A DNA stretch of 64,000 nucleotides from Vreelandella olivaria (GCF_023507745.1 NZ_JALPZO010000172.1:1-64000); one strand, 5' to 3'; shown: positions 30,986 through 40,195, counted from the first letter of the stretch. The notes: generated by a model from the letters alone, not told the origin. Program-made: numbers and translations.

Positions 30986-31417
30986 ATGCGCGATTTGTAT
31001 CAACGACTCACTCTTTCGCCCAGCGCGAATCACCAGGAAATCAGAAGCGCTGTAGCACGCTGCCCCAACAGCGCCCTACGCCAGGATGCCGAAGCAGTGC
31101 TGGAGATTGCTGAGCGTCGTGAAGCCTATGATACGCTCCATGACACCGTAAGCGACATTGGCCGGTTAAGGGCACGCCTGGGCCTGACCCATGGCGCTCA
31201 CTGGCAGGGCGATGTCGCCAACGACTTCTCCCTGCCACCAGACAATGCGATCTCACGCCATGATGAGCTGGTAGACCGCGTAAGCCACGCCGTTTCGCTT
31301 TACAACCGCTGGAGGCGCTGGCGTGGCCCCTGGTTACTCATCACCGTGTTCGCCAGCGGAGCGGCCATAGGCCTCGCCATGGGGTTCGCCCTGGCCCTGG
31401 GGCTTGCCCTGGGTTAA
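30986..31417 (+). CDS. Membrane-anchored partial J-domain protein lacking HPD
   Basis: Protein of 143 residues from ATG 30986; an in-frame TTG at 30950 would add 12 residues. MRDLYQRLTLSPSANHQEIRSAV resembles J-domain helix I and the start of helix II, but no HPD follows, so it should not stimulate DnaK itself. The C-terminus has one membrane helix (about 113-140) ending in small residues. It lies 64 bases after the J-domain gene and is probably co-transcribed. Its last 84 bases overlap the MscS gene on the other strand. It may anchor or titrate the preceding co-chaperone; that is inference. Confidence 0.65.
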   Translation: MRDLYQRLTLSPSANHQEIRSAVARCPNSALRQDAEAVLEIAERREAYDTLHDTVSDIGRLRARLGLTHGAHWQGDVANDFSLPPDNAISRHDELVDRVSHAVSLYNRWRRWRGPWLLITVFASGAAIGLAMGFALALGLALG

Positions 31418-33787
31418 CTCCCCAGCGCGCTGCAGCTCATCCGCCCGCGTTTCGGCCTTTGTGGGCCGTGGGGCAGGTTTGGGTGGAGCAGGCTTCTTAC
31501 GCGCCTCCTCCAGCTCCTGGCTGGCTCCGTTATCGATGGATAAATCCGTACCCGCCTCTTCCCCGGCGCGCGCATCCGAACGCGCCTCCATACTAATACT
31601 AAGCCGCGGCACACCAAGATCAATCTCCTGGGCTTCCATACGCTGTTTCAGCAACAGGTTAAACGCCCGGGAGACGTCCCACTGCATTTCCGGTGCGGTA
31701 CGGAAGCGCATACGTAAAATAGGGCAACCATCTTCAAAACCCTGAACACCCTGTACTTCCAACGGAGACCAGATATGGTGACGCATCACTGGGTCTTTAC
31801 GCAGCTCTTGGGCGGTCTCTTGCATTAAGGTAATGGCATCATCGATTTTCATATCGTAGGGGATACGAATCCGCATCAGTGCAATCCCAAACTGCCGCGA
31901 CATATTGTGGATGGAGTCGATACGGCTGAAGGTAATGATATGCAACACGCCATCCAGGTCGCGCAGGCGTACGGTGCGTAGTGTCAGCCCTTCCACTGTC
32001 CCCATATAAGTGTTGATCGTGACGAAGTCATCGACGGCCAGAGAGTCTTCAATCAGGATAAAGATGCCGGTAATCAAGTCCTGCACCAGCGTTTGGGCAC
32101 CAAAACCAATGGCCAAACCGATGACACCCGCACCCGCCAACAACGGTGTCACATTCACTCCCAGATTAGCCAGCCCCGATATGACCGCAATGATTAAAAT
32201 GGTGATAAAAATCACATTGCGGATCATGGGGGTAATGGTTTGCGCCCGTGCCTGATTAACCCGCCGCCCCCTGGAGCGTGCTGAAGAAGTGAGAGCCCGT
32301 TGGATAGCGGTGTCGGCAAATATCCATACCAGCCACGCCAGTAGAACCGTGGCGCCCAGACTGAGTAAAGCCTGACCAATACGCGCACTTGCCACCGCCG
32401 GCTGCCCCAGCCCAAAGAACGACCCACCCCACACCTGCATAGAGAGCTCGGCAAATACCATCCAGGTGCAGATATGGGCCAGGACAACCCCAAACCGCTC
32501 TAAACGCTTGCGGTACTGGCTATAGCGGTGGCGATGGCGACGCTTGCCCATACGTTCTGACTGGCGCCGCAATAACCCCGTTACCACCAGGGTAAGTACC
32601 AGCAGGCTTGCAGAAATGATCGACCGTGCCAACGCAGTGCCTACATCCCCTACAGTGACAAAGATTGCCAGGAGCGAACCGCCGACCATCAACAATGCAG
32701 GAATATGCCATAGCCCCCCCAGCGTGCGAATCATTTCAACGGCAGTACTGGCATCACGGCGTTGCCTATAAGGTCGATTACAAATCAGATGGCGTATAGG
32801 CCGTTTGAATTTGAAGATAAATCTCACCGACAGCAGCGCGGCTAACATATTAGCGAGCACGGACACGAGGCTGGCAAGCTCAGAACCCAATAGCTCTATT
32901 AAGCGGGTAGAGTTTACCGCGTCCCCCAATGCGACCAGGGCGCCAATCACGAATAGCCCACGCAAAGCGTGCTGCTGTAAAAACTGAACGGCTGTAAAAC
33001 GGTGGCCACTGCTGAAAAATGCAATGACCGTTTCGAAGACGACTGAGAGCGCACGCCCACACAGGCAGATATAAGCAATCACTAACACCACAGTGCGACC
33101 AGAGCTGTAAGGTAATAGCTGGCCAATGCCGAGGGTAGTGGCAAATGCGAGTGTCCATGGCAACATTCGGCGTAAAAAATGCAGTACCAGAAGCCAGCCT
33201 TTAGGGTCTTTGGGCAGGTCAAGCGGCCAGTCACGGCGCCTCGCCAGCAAACGCCCCAGAGCAATCATGGCCACTAACAGGACGCTCCAGATAACGGCCA
33301 GCACCGCCCCATCCACCACTGCCCGAAACGCCTCTCCTGGATCCACGCCTTCGTTTAGTGCACGTAAATCGGCGGCCCCCTGAACGAACTGGCGCGACCA
33401 CTCATCCATGGGAGAGTCACCTGCCTGAGCTTGTTCACCAAGATCACTCAGCGTGTCAGCAAGCGCCCCCAACAACCCCTGACGCACGATGCCCCCTTCG
33501 TCAGTCGCATCTGCAGCCACCTGTAATTCACGCAAAGAACCGAGCAGCTCTGTGCGCCGCTCTTCATTCTCTAACAAGGAAATGACATCGTTGAGCGAGC
33601 TTTGAAAGCTATCACTGCCAATGTCCACTTCTTCGCTGGCGTCGTTACCACCAAGGCTGGGCAGTGATACGCTCTGTGCGTGGGCTTGCGCCATTACCCC
33701 CAACATGATGGTAATGATAACGCCCATCACACTATTGATTATCCAGTGCTGTCGCACGCTCTCCCCCGTAATGAACCGGTTTAACAC
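31334..33787 (-). CDS. Large MscS-family mechanosensitive channel (YbiO-like)
   Basis: Inner-membrane channel of 817 residues. There is a probable signal sequence (to about 38), a periplasmic region of about 120 residues, then roughly ten membrane helices. The MscS core holds the pore helix GAGVIGLAIGFGAQTLVQDLITG followed by IEDSLAVDDFVTI and the beta domain. The arrangement resembles E. coli YbiO (moderate-conductance channel) and protects against hypo-osmotic shock, relevant for a halophile. The C-terminal 75 residues are an unusual P/K/E/G-rich tail (PAPPKPAPRPTKAE), likely disordered; its coding end overlaps the convergent gene by 84 bases. Confidence 0.88.
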   Translation of the reverse strand: MLNRFITGESVRQHWIINSVMGVIITIMLGVMAQAHAQSVSLPSLGGNDASEEVDIGSDSFQSSLNDVISLLENEERRTELLGSLRELQVAADATDEGGIVRQGLLGALADTLSDLGEQAQAGDSPMDEWSRQFVQGAADLRALNEGVDPGEAFRAVVDGAVLAVIWSVLLVAMIALGRLLARRRDWPLDLPKDPKGWLLVLHFLRRMLPWTLAFATTLGIGQLLPYSSGRTVVLVIAYICLCGRALSVVFETVIAFFSSGHRFTAVQFLQQHALRGLFVIGALVALGDAVNSTRLIELLGSELASLVSVLANMLAALLSVRFIFKFKRPIRHLICNRPYRQRRDASTAVEMIRTLGGLWHIPALLMVGGSLLAIFVTVGDVGTALARSIISASLLVLTLVVTGLLRRQSERMGKRRHRHRYSQYRKRLERFGVVLAHICTWMVFAELSMQVWGGSFFGLGQPAVASARIGQALLSLGATVLLAWLVWIFADTAIQRALTSSARSRGRRVNQARAQTITPMIRNVIFITILIIAVISGLANLGVNVTPLLAGAGVIGLAIGFGAQTLVQDLITGIFILIEDSLAVDDFVTINTYMGTVEGLTLRTVRLRDLDGVLHIITFSRIDSIHNMSRQFGIALMRIRIPYDMKIDDAITLMQETAQELRKDPVMRHHIWSPLEVQGVQGFEDGCPILRMRFRTAPEMQWDVSRAFNLLLKQRMEAQEIDLGVPRLSISMEARSDARAGEEAGTDLSIDNGASQELEEARKKPAPPKPAPRPTKAETRADELQRAGELTQGKPQGQGEPHGEAYGRSAGEHGDE

Positions 33788-33883
33788 ACCGGTATATCAA
33801 CGTTTGCTTCACTGAATGCGCTCAGCCTCGACGCGTGACTATGATAGGCTGGATGCTCAAACGTTCACCTCAAGGATGTCGAG

Positions 33884-34900
33884 ATGACGCTGCAAGCTCC
33901 CCCCAACCATGTAAATAGCAACGGCCAAACACGCCATGTCGGCGTAGAGATCGAATTTGCCGGCCTGCTGCCACGTGATACCGCTGAACTGGTGCGTGAT
34001 TTATTTGGTGGTGAGCTTAACGTGGTAAGCCCGCACCGACTACTGGTGGAGGGCACCCAGTGGGGTGAATTTGTCATTGAGCTGGATACCCAGTATGCAC
34101 ACCCCAACCAGGAACTGTTGAACGAGATTCAATCTAAAGACAGTGAGTGGGCACGGGAGCAGCATCGTCGGCGGGTTGAGTTTCATCAAAAAACCCGCCA
34201 GCTCATCGGGGATATGGTAACGGGATTAGTACCCACCGAAATTGTCTGCCCACCGATCCCCTGGAATGAACTGGAACAGTTGGATACCTTATTTCAGGCG
34301 CTGCGCGACAAGGGAGCCAAAGGTACTGACGCCAGCCTGCTGTATGGCTTTGGCTTGCATCTTAACCTGGAGGTAGAACGGCTGGATGTTGACTACCTGT
34401 TGGCGATGGTGCGTGCCTACCTGCTCCTGGCAAGTTGGCTGCGTGATGAAATCAAGGTGGATATCACACGCGAAGTACTGCCCCATGCCAATCCATTTCC
34501 CAAGGAGTATGCCCTAAAGCTGCTTGATCGTCATTATCAACCGGATCTGGATACATTTATTGAAGACTACCTGCGTTTCAACCCCACCCGTAACCGGGAG
34601 TTGGACCTGCTGCCCCTCTTTGCCTATCTACGCCCCGACCACCCCCATGAGTTGTTGCATACGCAGCTCACCAAGCCCCGTCCTACCTTTCACTACCGGC
34701 TGCCCAATGCACAACTTTCCCAGCCAGGATGGGGCTCCGTCGTGGAGTGGAACCGTTGGGTGGAGGTAGAAAAGCTGGCGGCAAATACCACGGTACTGGA
34801 GGCGCGTTGCGACGAATATATAGCGCACCACAGCCGACCATGGTTTGTGCGTTTAAAAGAGCAACTGCTCCACCTGTTGGGCCGCCACAGTCGCAAATAA
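33884..34900 (+). CDS. Amidoligase family protein (glutamine-synthetase/GCS-like fold)
   Basis: Predicted ATP-dependent carboxylate-amine ligase of 338 residues from the 'putative amidoligase' group. Visible landmarks are the strand with paired acids GVEIEF (E22, E24), a second acidic strand FVIELDTQY (E66, D68) and GLHLNLEVE (H159, N161, E163), in line with metal/ATP ligands of the fold, plus EARCDEYI near the C-terminus. It lies 28 bases before a C26-type amidohydrolase, a pairing described for this family and thought to make and trim gamma-glutamyl or peptide-like amides. The substrate is unknown. It is divergent from the MscS channel. Confidence 0.82.
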   Translation: MTLQAPPNHVNSNGQTRHVGVEIEFAGLLPRDTAELVRDLFGGELNVVSPHRLLVEGTQWGEFVIELDTQYAHPNQELLNEIQSKDSEWAREQHRRRVEFHQKTRQLIGDMVTGLVPTEIVCPPIPWNELEQLDTLFQALRDKGAKGTDASLLYGFGLHLNLEVERLDVDYLLAMVRAYLLLASWLRDEIKVDITREVLPHANPFPKEYALKLLDRHYQPDLDTFIEDYLRFNPTRNRELDLLPLFAYLRPDHPHELLHTQLTKPRPTFHYRLPNAQLSQPGWGSVVEWNRWVEVEKLAANTTVLEARCDEYIAHHSRPWFVRLKEQLLHLLGRHSRK

Positions 34901-34928
34901 CAAACTGCAACAGCGAGTACTTGTCAGC

Positions 34929-35603
34929 ATGTCTCGACCGCTTATTGGTATTACCACATCGGATCACAAAAGCCAGCTTGCCTGGTGGTTCGACTGGTTT
35001 GCGGTATGGCGGCATGGCGGCCAACCACTCCGGCTGTCACCTTCCCGGCCGCTACCCGACCATCTTGATGGCTTGATTATTGGCGGTGGCGACGATATCC
35101 AGGCCCACCTTTATGGGGGTGAAGTACAGTTGAACGTGCGTCTGGACCCTGCACGGGACGAATTGGAGCTTAGTTTGCTAAACCGGTTTATACCGCAAAA
35201 CACCCCTGTGCTTGGTATCTGCCGGGGGGCGCAACTAATCAACGTTCATTTGGGCGGCACCCTCAACCCTGATATTTACACTACCCACGAAGGATTAAAA
35301 CGGCGGCGAACCGTATTGCCTCGCAAAACAGTGGATATTGTGGGAGCCAGCCAGCTTTATCAGCTGCTGGGAGTGACATGGTGTCGGGTGAACAGTTTGC
35401 ACCACCAGGCTGTCAACAAAGCAGGCCGGGGTATTCGTATTGTGGCCCGGGACAGGGACGGGTTGGTTCAGGGCATTGAGTCAGAAGAGCACGAATTTCT
35501 GATTGGTGTGCAGTGGCACCCTGAATGGCTTGTCTTCAACCGCCCCCAACAGCGCTTGATCAGTGCACTGGTGGAGGCGGCAAATATCCGTCGATGGCGA
35601 TAG
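34929..35603 (+). CDS. Class-I glutamine amidotransferase-like hydrolase (peptidase C26)
   Basis: Cytosolic triad hydrolase of 224 residues related to gamma-glutamyl-GABA hydrolase PuuD. The nucleophile is C98 (GICRGAQL); H197 and E199 (VQWHPEW) complete the triad; the GGGDD turn is at 52-56. It probably cleaves gamma-glutamyl amides or supplies ammonia to its partner. It is directly downstream of the amidoligase gene on the same strand. It is shorter than PuuD (about 254), with a short lid region. Confidence 0.86.
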   Translation: MSRPLIGITTSDHKSQLAWWFDWFAVWRHGGQPLRLSPSRPLPDHLDGLIIGGGDDIQAHLYGGEVQLNVRLDPARDELELSLLNRFIPQNTPVLGICRGAQLINVHLGGTLNPDIYTTHEGLKRRRTVLPRKTVDIVGASQLYQLLGVTWCRVNSLHHQAVNKAGRGIRIVARDRDGLVQGIESEEHEFLIGVQWHPEWLVFNRPQQRLISALVEAANIRRWR

Positions 35604-35632
35604 CGGTTACACGCCATCAGGTTGCCGTTGCA

Positions 35633-36136
35633 CTAGCTTTTTAATGCTGCCAGTGCTGCGTCATAATCCGGCTCGTTTTTCAGCTCACTAACCAGTTCGC
35701 TGTGTAGTACGCGGTTATCAGCGTCCAGAACGACAACCGCACGGGCGCACAACCCCTCCATAGCGCTATTGCACAACGCCACCCCCCATGCCTCTTGGAA
35801 CTCTCTGTGGCGAAACGTAGAGAGCGTTTTAACATTATCAAGCCCTTCAGCCCCGCAAAAACGTTTCGCTGCAAAAGGCAGGTCCGCAGAGACTACCAGT
35901 ACCACCGTATTTTCCAGTCCTGAGGCCAGCTCATTAAAGCGCCGGGTTGATGTAGCGCAAGTTGGTGTATCGACACTTGGAATAATATTCAGTACTTTAC
36001 GCTTGCCTTGATAGGTATCCAGCGTAACATCGTTAAGATCAGTATCCGTCAGCGTCATGGCCGGGGCGGTTTGCCCTGGAACGGGCAGAGTTCCAGCAAC
36101 ATCCATTGGCTCACCAGCACGGGTTATTTGTTGCAT
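35633..36136 (-). CDS. tpx: Thiol peroxidase (Tpx, atypical 2-Cys peroxiredoxin)
   Basis: Reduces alkyl hydroperoxides and H2O2 using thioredoxin. It has 167 residues, with peroxidatic C60 in [15 protein letters not shown] and resolving C94 in KRFCGAEGL, the Tpx spacing. AGGAG precedes the ATG. It is convergent with the amidotransferase gene to its left and divergent from the one to its right (98-base gap). Confidence 0.96.
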   Translation of the reverse strand: MQQITRAGEPMDVAGTLPVPGQTAPAMTLTDTDLNDVTLDTYQGKRKVLNIIPSVDTPTCATSTRRFNELASGLENTVVLVVSADLPFAAKRFCGAEGLDNVKTLSTFRHREFQEAWGVALCNSAMEGLCARAVVVLDADNRVLHSELVSELKNEPDYDAALAALKS

Positions 36137-36234
36137 ATCAGGCTCCTAATAGTATTTTGAAACATTCAGCTTAGCAGGGAAATGCACGGGTTAGATGATC
36201 CTTTCACCGCTGCGATCTATCGACGAGAACATTT

Positions 36235-36951
36235 ATGGCCTCTGTAGTCATTATTAAAACCGGCGATGCTTTTCCGGAAGTGGTCAACCAGTACGGTGAC
36301 TTCGAGCAGCTATTTATACAACAGCTTTCCACAGCACTGCCTGAGCACCTCACGCTCACCGTGTGGGATGCACGGGAGTCGGCGGTTCTTCCCCCACTGT
36401 CAACGCTGGCCGGTGTTATGCTTACCGGTTCCCATAGCATGGTAAGCGAAGCGGAGCCGTGGAGCGAGGCACTTAAGCCCTGGTTGCAGCAAGCGTTAAC
36501 CGAAGATATCCCTATGCTGGGAGTTTGCTACGGGCACCAGTTAATGGCTGCCGCCCTGGGGGGGATCAGCGATTACCACCCAGCCGGGCGGGAATCTGGC
36601 ACACACCAGGTACGACTAACCCGCGCAGGCCAGCAGGACCCGCTGTTTGGACAACTACCCGAGTGCTTTCCGGCACATTTGACCCATGCACAGTCGGTAA
36701 TGCAACTGCCGCCTAACACGACAGTACTGGCCCACAATAGTCACGATGCACACCAGGCATTGCGCTATGGGCCTCGCCAGTGGAGTGTTCAGTTTCACCC
36801 CGAATTTACCCAACCGGTCATGGGCGCTTATATTGAGCGGCAGCGATCCGCGCTCCAAGCTCAAGGGGAAGACCCCGAAGCCCTGTTATCCGCCATCACG
36901 GCTACAGACGATGCCTCCAGTCTATTACGCCGCTTTCTGGCTTTTATATAA
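36235..36951 (+). CDS. GMP-synthase-like glutamine amidotransferase
   Basis: Stand-alone class-I amidotransferase domain of 238 residues. The triad is C98 (GVCYGHQ), H188 and E190 (VQFHPEF); the oxyanion strand is VMLTGSHSMV at 61-70. Related proteins hydrolyse or transfer amide nitrogen from glutamine or gamma-glutamyl compounds; the partner is not evident. It is the second amidotransferase within 2 kb but belongs to a different subfamily from 34929-35603. It converges on endonuclease V with a 12-base gap. Confidence 0.85.
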   Translation: MASVVIIKTGDAFPEVVNQYGDFEQLFIQQLSTALPEHLTLTVWDARESAVLPPLSTLAGVMLTGSHSMVSEAEPWSEALKPWLQQALTEDIPMLGVCYGHQLMAAALGGISDYHPAGRESGTHQVRLTRAGQQDPLFGQLPECFPAHLTHAQSVMQLPPNTTVLAHNSHDAHQALRYGPRQWSVQFHPEFTQPVMGAYIERQRSALQAQGEDPEALLSAITATDDASSLLRRFLAFI

Positions 36952-36963
36952 TGCCATCATCCG

Positions 36964-37653
36964 CTATCGCTGCTGCCCTCGCCTTGAGGCCAGACGATCC
37001 GCCAGACGGGTCGGCTCAGGCAGTTTGGTACGCCCCAAACAGCGCATTACCCAGTCCAGGGATGTTTCAAGCGAAAGGCGGTGCCCAGGGGATACAAACA
37101 CGGGCTTTACATTGTGACGAGAGCGCAGCACTGCACCGATCACATCACCTCCTGGGGCATTTAAAGGCACCCAGTCTCCCCGCTGCTCCCCTACCTCTGC
37201 GTACCTGCCGTACAACCGGGATTTGGCAATGCCGATAGTGGGTAAATCCAGCCATAACCCTAAATGAGCGGCAACCCCCAGCCGCCGCGGGTGGGCAATC
37301 CCCTGGCCATCCACCATCACCAGCTCCGGCAGTGTGCTGAGTTTTTGAAACGCCCCCAGCGCGGCGGGAATCTCACGAAAAGAGAGCAGCCCTGGAATAT
37401 AGGGCATGCGCGTAGGTTCCCGGTGTACCACCTGCTCAACCAGCGTTAGATATGGTGCCTTGGCAGGCTCCCACTTTAATAGCACCACGGCCGCCCGGGT
37501 GATCGTCCCCTCTTCCTCAAAACCAATATCCACCCCGGCAATGTGTTGCACAGGGTCGATACGGTCTGCGATCTCCACTTTTTTGGCCAACACGGTTTGC
37601 AGTGCTATCGCCTGTTTAGGGGCCAGGCCCCATTCGTGCAGTGGTGCTTCCAC
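36964..37653 (-). CDS. nfi: Endonuclease V (deoxyinosine 3' endonuclease)
   Basis: DNA repair enzyme that nicks next to deoxyinosine from adenine deamination. It has 229 residues. Active-site acids align with the E. coli enzyme: D42 (AGVDIGF), E94 (SFREIP) and D115 (VDGQGIAHPRRLG); PYIPG (84-88) is the strand-separating wedge. It is a monocistronic minus-strand gene just downstream of the deaD terminator. Confidence 0.95.
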   Translation of the reverse strand: MEAPLHEWGLAPKQAIALQTVLAKKVEIADRIDPVQHIAGVDIGFEEEGTITRAAVVLLKWEPAKAPYLTLVEQVVHREPTRMPYIPGLLSFREIPAALGAFQKLSTLPELVMVDGQGIAHPRRLGVAAHLGLWLDLPTIGIAKSRLYGRYAEVGEQRGDWVPLNAPGGDVIGAVLRSRHNVKPVFVSPGHRLSLETSLDWVMRCLGRTKLPEPTRLADRLASRRGQQR

Positions 37654-37698
37654 GCTTTCTCCTCAAAAGGGCGCTGACTGATAGTAGTGAGAATAGCC

Positions 37699-37735
37699 AA
37701 AAAAAATCCCCCCATGCCATAAGGCATGAAGGGAT
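37699..37735 (-). terminator. Intrinsic terminator of deaD
   Basis: TCCCCCCATGCC and GGCATGAAGGGA (37707-37734) pair with a short loop. On the minus strand eight T follow (complement of 37699-37706). It lies 53 bases after the helicase stop. Confidence 0.9.
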
Positions 37736-37787
37736 AGCGCGTTCATTTAGCGTTTTCAAAGCACCATCAATTGGCGCTCATAACGAC

Positions 37788-39494
37788 TTAAGCGCGTTCG
37801 CGGCGACGGATCGGCGCATCACCATCGTCACGACGACGGCGTGGAGCGCGCTCAGGCGCACGGTCTTCGCTGATTTCCAGAGGACGGCCAGCAACACGGG
37901 CACGGGCCATTTTCGCCAGAATGGTGGATGGCAGGCCGCTAGGCAGCTCAACCACAGAGAAGGCGTTACGAATATCGATACGACCGATACGCGCACCTTC
38001 AATCCCCCCTTCATTTGCCAGTGCACCCACCAACTGACCAGGCTTAACACCATCTTTATGGCCAACGGAAACACGGTAGCGGGTCATGCCTTCACTGGGT
38101 GCACTTGAGCGCTCGCGGCGACCAGCCGGCTTGCCACCACTATCGCGCGGAGCACGCTCTTTACGCGGCGCTTGCAGACGCCCAATCGGCGCTTCATCAG
38201 CGCGAGCCATGGCAGCAAACGCACACGCCAGTTCGATAGCATCATGGCCTTCCTCGACCAAACGCTCAACCAGTGCACGCTGCTCCTCAGCCCCTTTGGT
38301 CAGGGCGGCCACAACGCGATGGTGGAATACTTCATCACGGTGGGCGCGAATAGCGGCCTCATCGGGCAGCGGCATTTCGGTCATTTTCTGACCGGTTGCC
38401 TGCTCCATCCAGCCTACTTTACGGCCTTCACGGAAACCCGCAAACGTAATGGCGATACCACTACGCCCTGCACGACCCGTACGGCCAATACGGTGGGTAT
38501 ACGCTTCCGCATCCTGGGGCAGGTCATAGTTAATAACGTGGGTAATACGCGGTACATCGAGGCCACGAGCGGCAACATCAGTAGCGATCAGTACATCCAC
38601 CTTGCCACGCTTGAGGCGCGTAATCGTGCGCTCACGTAAGCTCTGGTCCAGGTCGCCAGACAGGCCAGCCGCATTAACACCACGGGCGGTCAGCTGCTCC
38701 ACCAGGGTAGTACAGGCCGCTCGTGTACGAACAAACACAATAGCGGCATCCACCGGCTCCACTTCCAGAATGCGCGATAGCGCTTCCAGCTTGGCGCCAC
38801 CGTCAACACGCACAATGCGCTGCTCGATGTTTTCACCAGTGGTAGTGCGCGACTCAATCGCCACCTTCACCGGGTTAACCAGATAACGATTAACAATGCG
38901 CTCGATTTCAGTCGGCAGAGTAGCCGAGAAGAATACGCGCTGAGCATCTTTCGGGGTATCGGCAACCACGCGTTTAACGTCGTCGATAAAGCCCATACGC
39001 AGCATTTCATCAGCTTCATCCAGCACGAGTGCGGATAGGCCATCCAGCTTCAGGCTACCGCGGTCAAGGTGATCAATCACCCGGCCAGGGGTGCCCACAA
39101 CCACTTGAGCGCCGCGCTTTAAGGCGCCTAACTGCTCACGGTACTCTTGGCCGCCACACAGGGTAGCCACTTCAAGCCCCTGAAGATTCTGACCATACTT
39201 ACTAAATGAAACGGCAACCTGCTGAGCAAGTTCACGGGTTGGTGCCAACACCAGCACCTGGGGCTCACGGCGCTGGATTTCCAAACGTGACAGCAATGGC
39301 AACGCAAACGCAGCAGTTTTACCGGTGCCCGTTTGTGCCTGGCCCAGCATATCGCGGCCTTCCAACAACGCGGGAATAGTTTGCGCCTGAATAGGAGACG
39401 GAATTTCGTAGCCCTGTGCTTCAACAGCAGACAGAACGGCAGGCAATAGAGCCAGATCGCCGAAGCTCGGCGAGGCGACAGAAGTCGAGGTCAT
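37788..39494 (-). CDS. deaD: DEAD-box ATP-dependent RNA helicase (DeaD/CsdA type)
   Basis: Unwinds structured RNA, especially in ribosome assembly and mRNA turnover in the cold. It has 568 residues. Helicase motifs in order: Q motif near 33-38, AQTGTGKTAA, PTRELA, VLDEADEML, FSAT, ARGLD and HRIGRTGRAGRSG. A C-terminal DbpA-type RNA-binding domain (about 465-540, TRYRVSVGHKDGVKPGQLVGALANEGGI) follows, then a short arginine-rich tail with RRRRDDGD. The tail is shorter than in E. coli DeaD (629). The 500 bases upstream may include a long leader. Confidence 0.93.
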   Translation of the reverse strand: MTSTSVASPSFGDLALLPAVLSAVEAQGYEIPSPIQAQTIPALLEGRDMLGQAQTGTGKTAAFALPLLSRLEIQRREPQVLVLAPTRELAQQVAVSFSKYGQNLQGLEVATLCGGQEYREQLGALKRGAQVVVGTPGRVIDHLDRGSLKLDGLSALVLDEADEMLRMGFIDDVKRVVADTPKDAQRVFFSATLPTEIERIVNRYLVNPVKVAIESRTTTGENIEQRIVRVDGGAKLEALSRILEVEPVDAAIVFVRTRAACTTLVEQLTARGVNAAGLSGDLDQSLRERTITRLKRGKVDVLIATDVAARGLDVPRITHVINYDLPQDAEAYTHRIGRTGRAGRSGIAITFAGFREGRKVGWMEQATGQKMTEMPLPDEAAIRAHRDEVFHHRVVAALTKGAEEQRALVERLVEEGHDAIELACAFAAMARADEAPIGRLQAPRKERAPRDSGGKPAGRRERSSAPSEGMTRYRVSVGHKDGVKPGQLVGALANEGGIEGARIGRIDIRNAFSVVELPSGLPSTILAKMARARVAGRPLEISEDRAPERAPRRRRDDGDAPIRRRERA

Positions 39495-39926
39495 TAATCA
39501 CACCTTGGTAGGCCGGCTGTACCGGCAAAAAACATCGTAAGCGTCCCTGACTCTGTTATCGATGTGTTGGAACATCATCGAAAAAAGACTCCGTCAAGCG
39601 GATATCGTCATCAGTGGAGTCGGAGACGCCGGTCGCACCTAGCATTCGGTGGCAACACCACTATCGTTATAGCGGGCCAACCGCTGTGGCGACCTTCTGC
39701 GCCGATTTCACCCGTTTGGTGAAATGCTGGAGGCGCGCCATCTTCACAGCAATGAACATCTGCAGTTGGCGAGATGTTCCCGCAAGCGCCAGTGCGTATA
39801 TGTTACTACGCAGGTAAACGCTTATCGTCGTGATGGAGGGGTCAACACATGCGAGGAGCGCGCATCCTAACACCGCAAATGGCTTCTTGCCAGTTTTTTT
39901 ACTTTACCCATACTAAACCCTTGAAC
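39495..39926. other. Gene-free region upstream of deaD
   Basis: No convincing gene. GCCGG(CTGTA)CCGGC at 39512-39526 could form a small hairpin in the 5' leader of the minus-strand deaD, 18 bases before its ATG. Long leaders are usual for cold-induced deaD genes. A 67-codon frame at 39614-39817 has no family features and no ribosome site. Confidence 0.5.
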
Positions 39927-39954
39927 TTGCACTTGTTCATATTTCGTCTAACCT
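39927..39954 (+). promoter_or_regulatory. Candidate stress-type promoter for the CsbD/PRC pair
   Basis: TTGCAC (39927-39932) and TAACCT (39949-39954) are 16 bases apart. The extended -10 TCTAACCTA resembles sigma-S promoters. It is about 40 bases upstream of the first start codon. Confidence 0.35.
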
Positions 39955-39994
39955 AGGAAGTGCTTCAATACGTTCACTAACATCAAGGAGCTAG

Positions 39995-40195
39995 ATGATG
40001 AACTGGGATCAAATTGAAGGTAAATGGAAGGAAGTGAAGGGTAAGGCTCGCTCAAGCTGGGGTGAGTTCACCGATGATGAGCTGGAACAGATTGGCGGCA
40101 AAAAAGATCAATTGGTTGGTAAGTTGCAACAGAAATACGGTCTCACAAAAGAAGAAGCTGACAAGCGCGCCGACGACTGGGCAAGCGGTCTGTAA
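39995..40195 (+). CDS. CsbD family stress protein (acidic YjbJ-like)
   Basis: Small soluble protein of 66 residues beginning MNWDQIEGKWKEVKGKARSSWGEFTDDELEQIGGKKDQLVGKLQQKYG, the typical CsbD/YjbJ sequence with two helical halves. Induced by osmotic or stationary stress in many bacteria; molecular role unknown. AAGGAG lies four bases before a double ATG (39995 or 39998). It precedes a PRC-barrel gene by 48 bases and is probably in one operon with it. Confidence 0.93.
   Translation: MMNWDQIEGKWKEVKGKARSSWGEFTDDELEQIGGKKDQLVGKLQQKYGLTKEEADKRADDWASGL

Noticed and set aside
39614-39817. 67-codon plus-strand frame between deaD and the CsbD gene
   Set aside because: No ribosome site, no recognisable sequence features, and it lies in the likely deaD leader.
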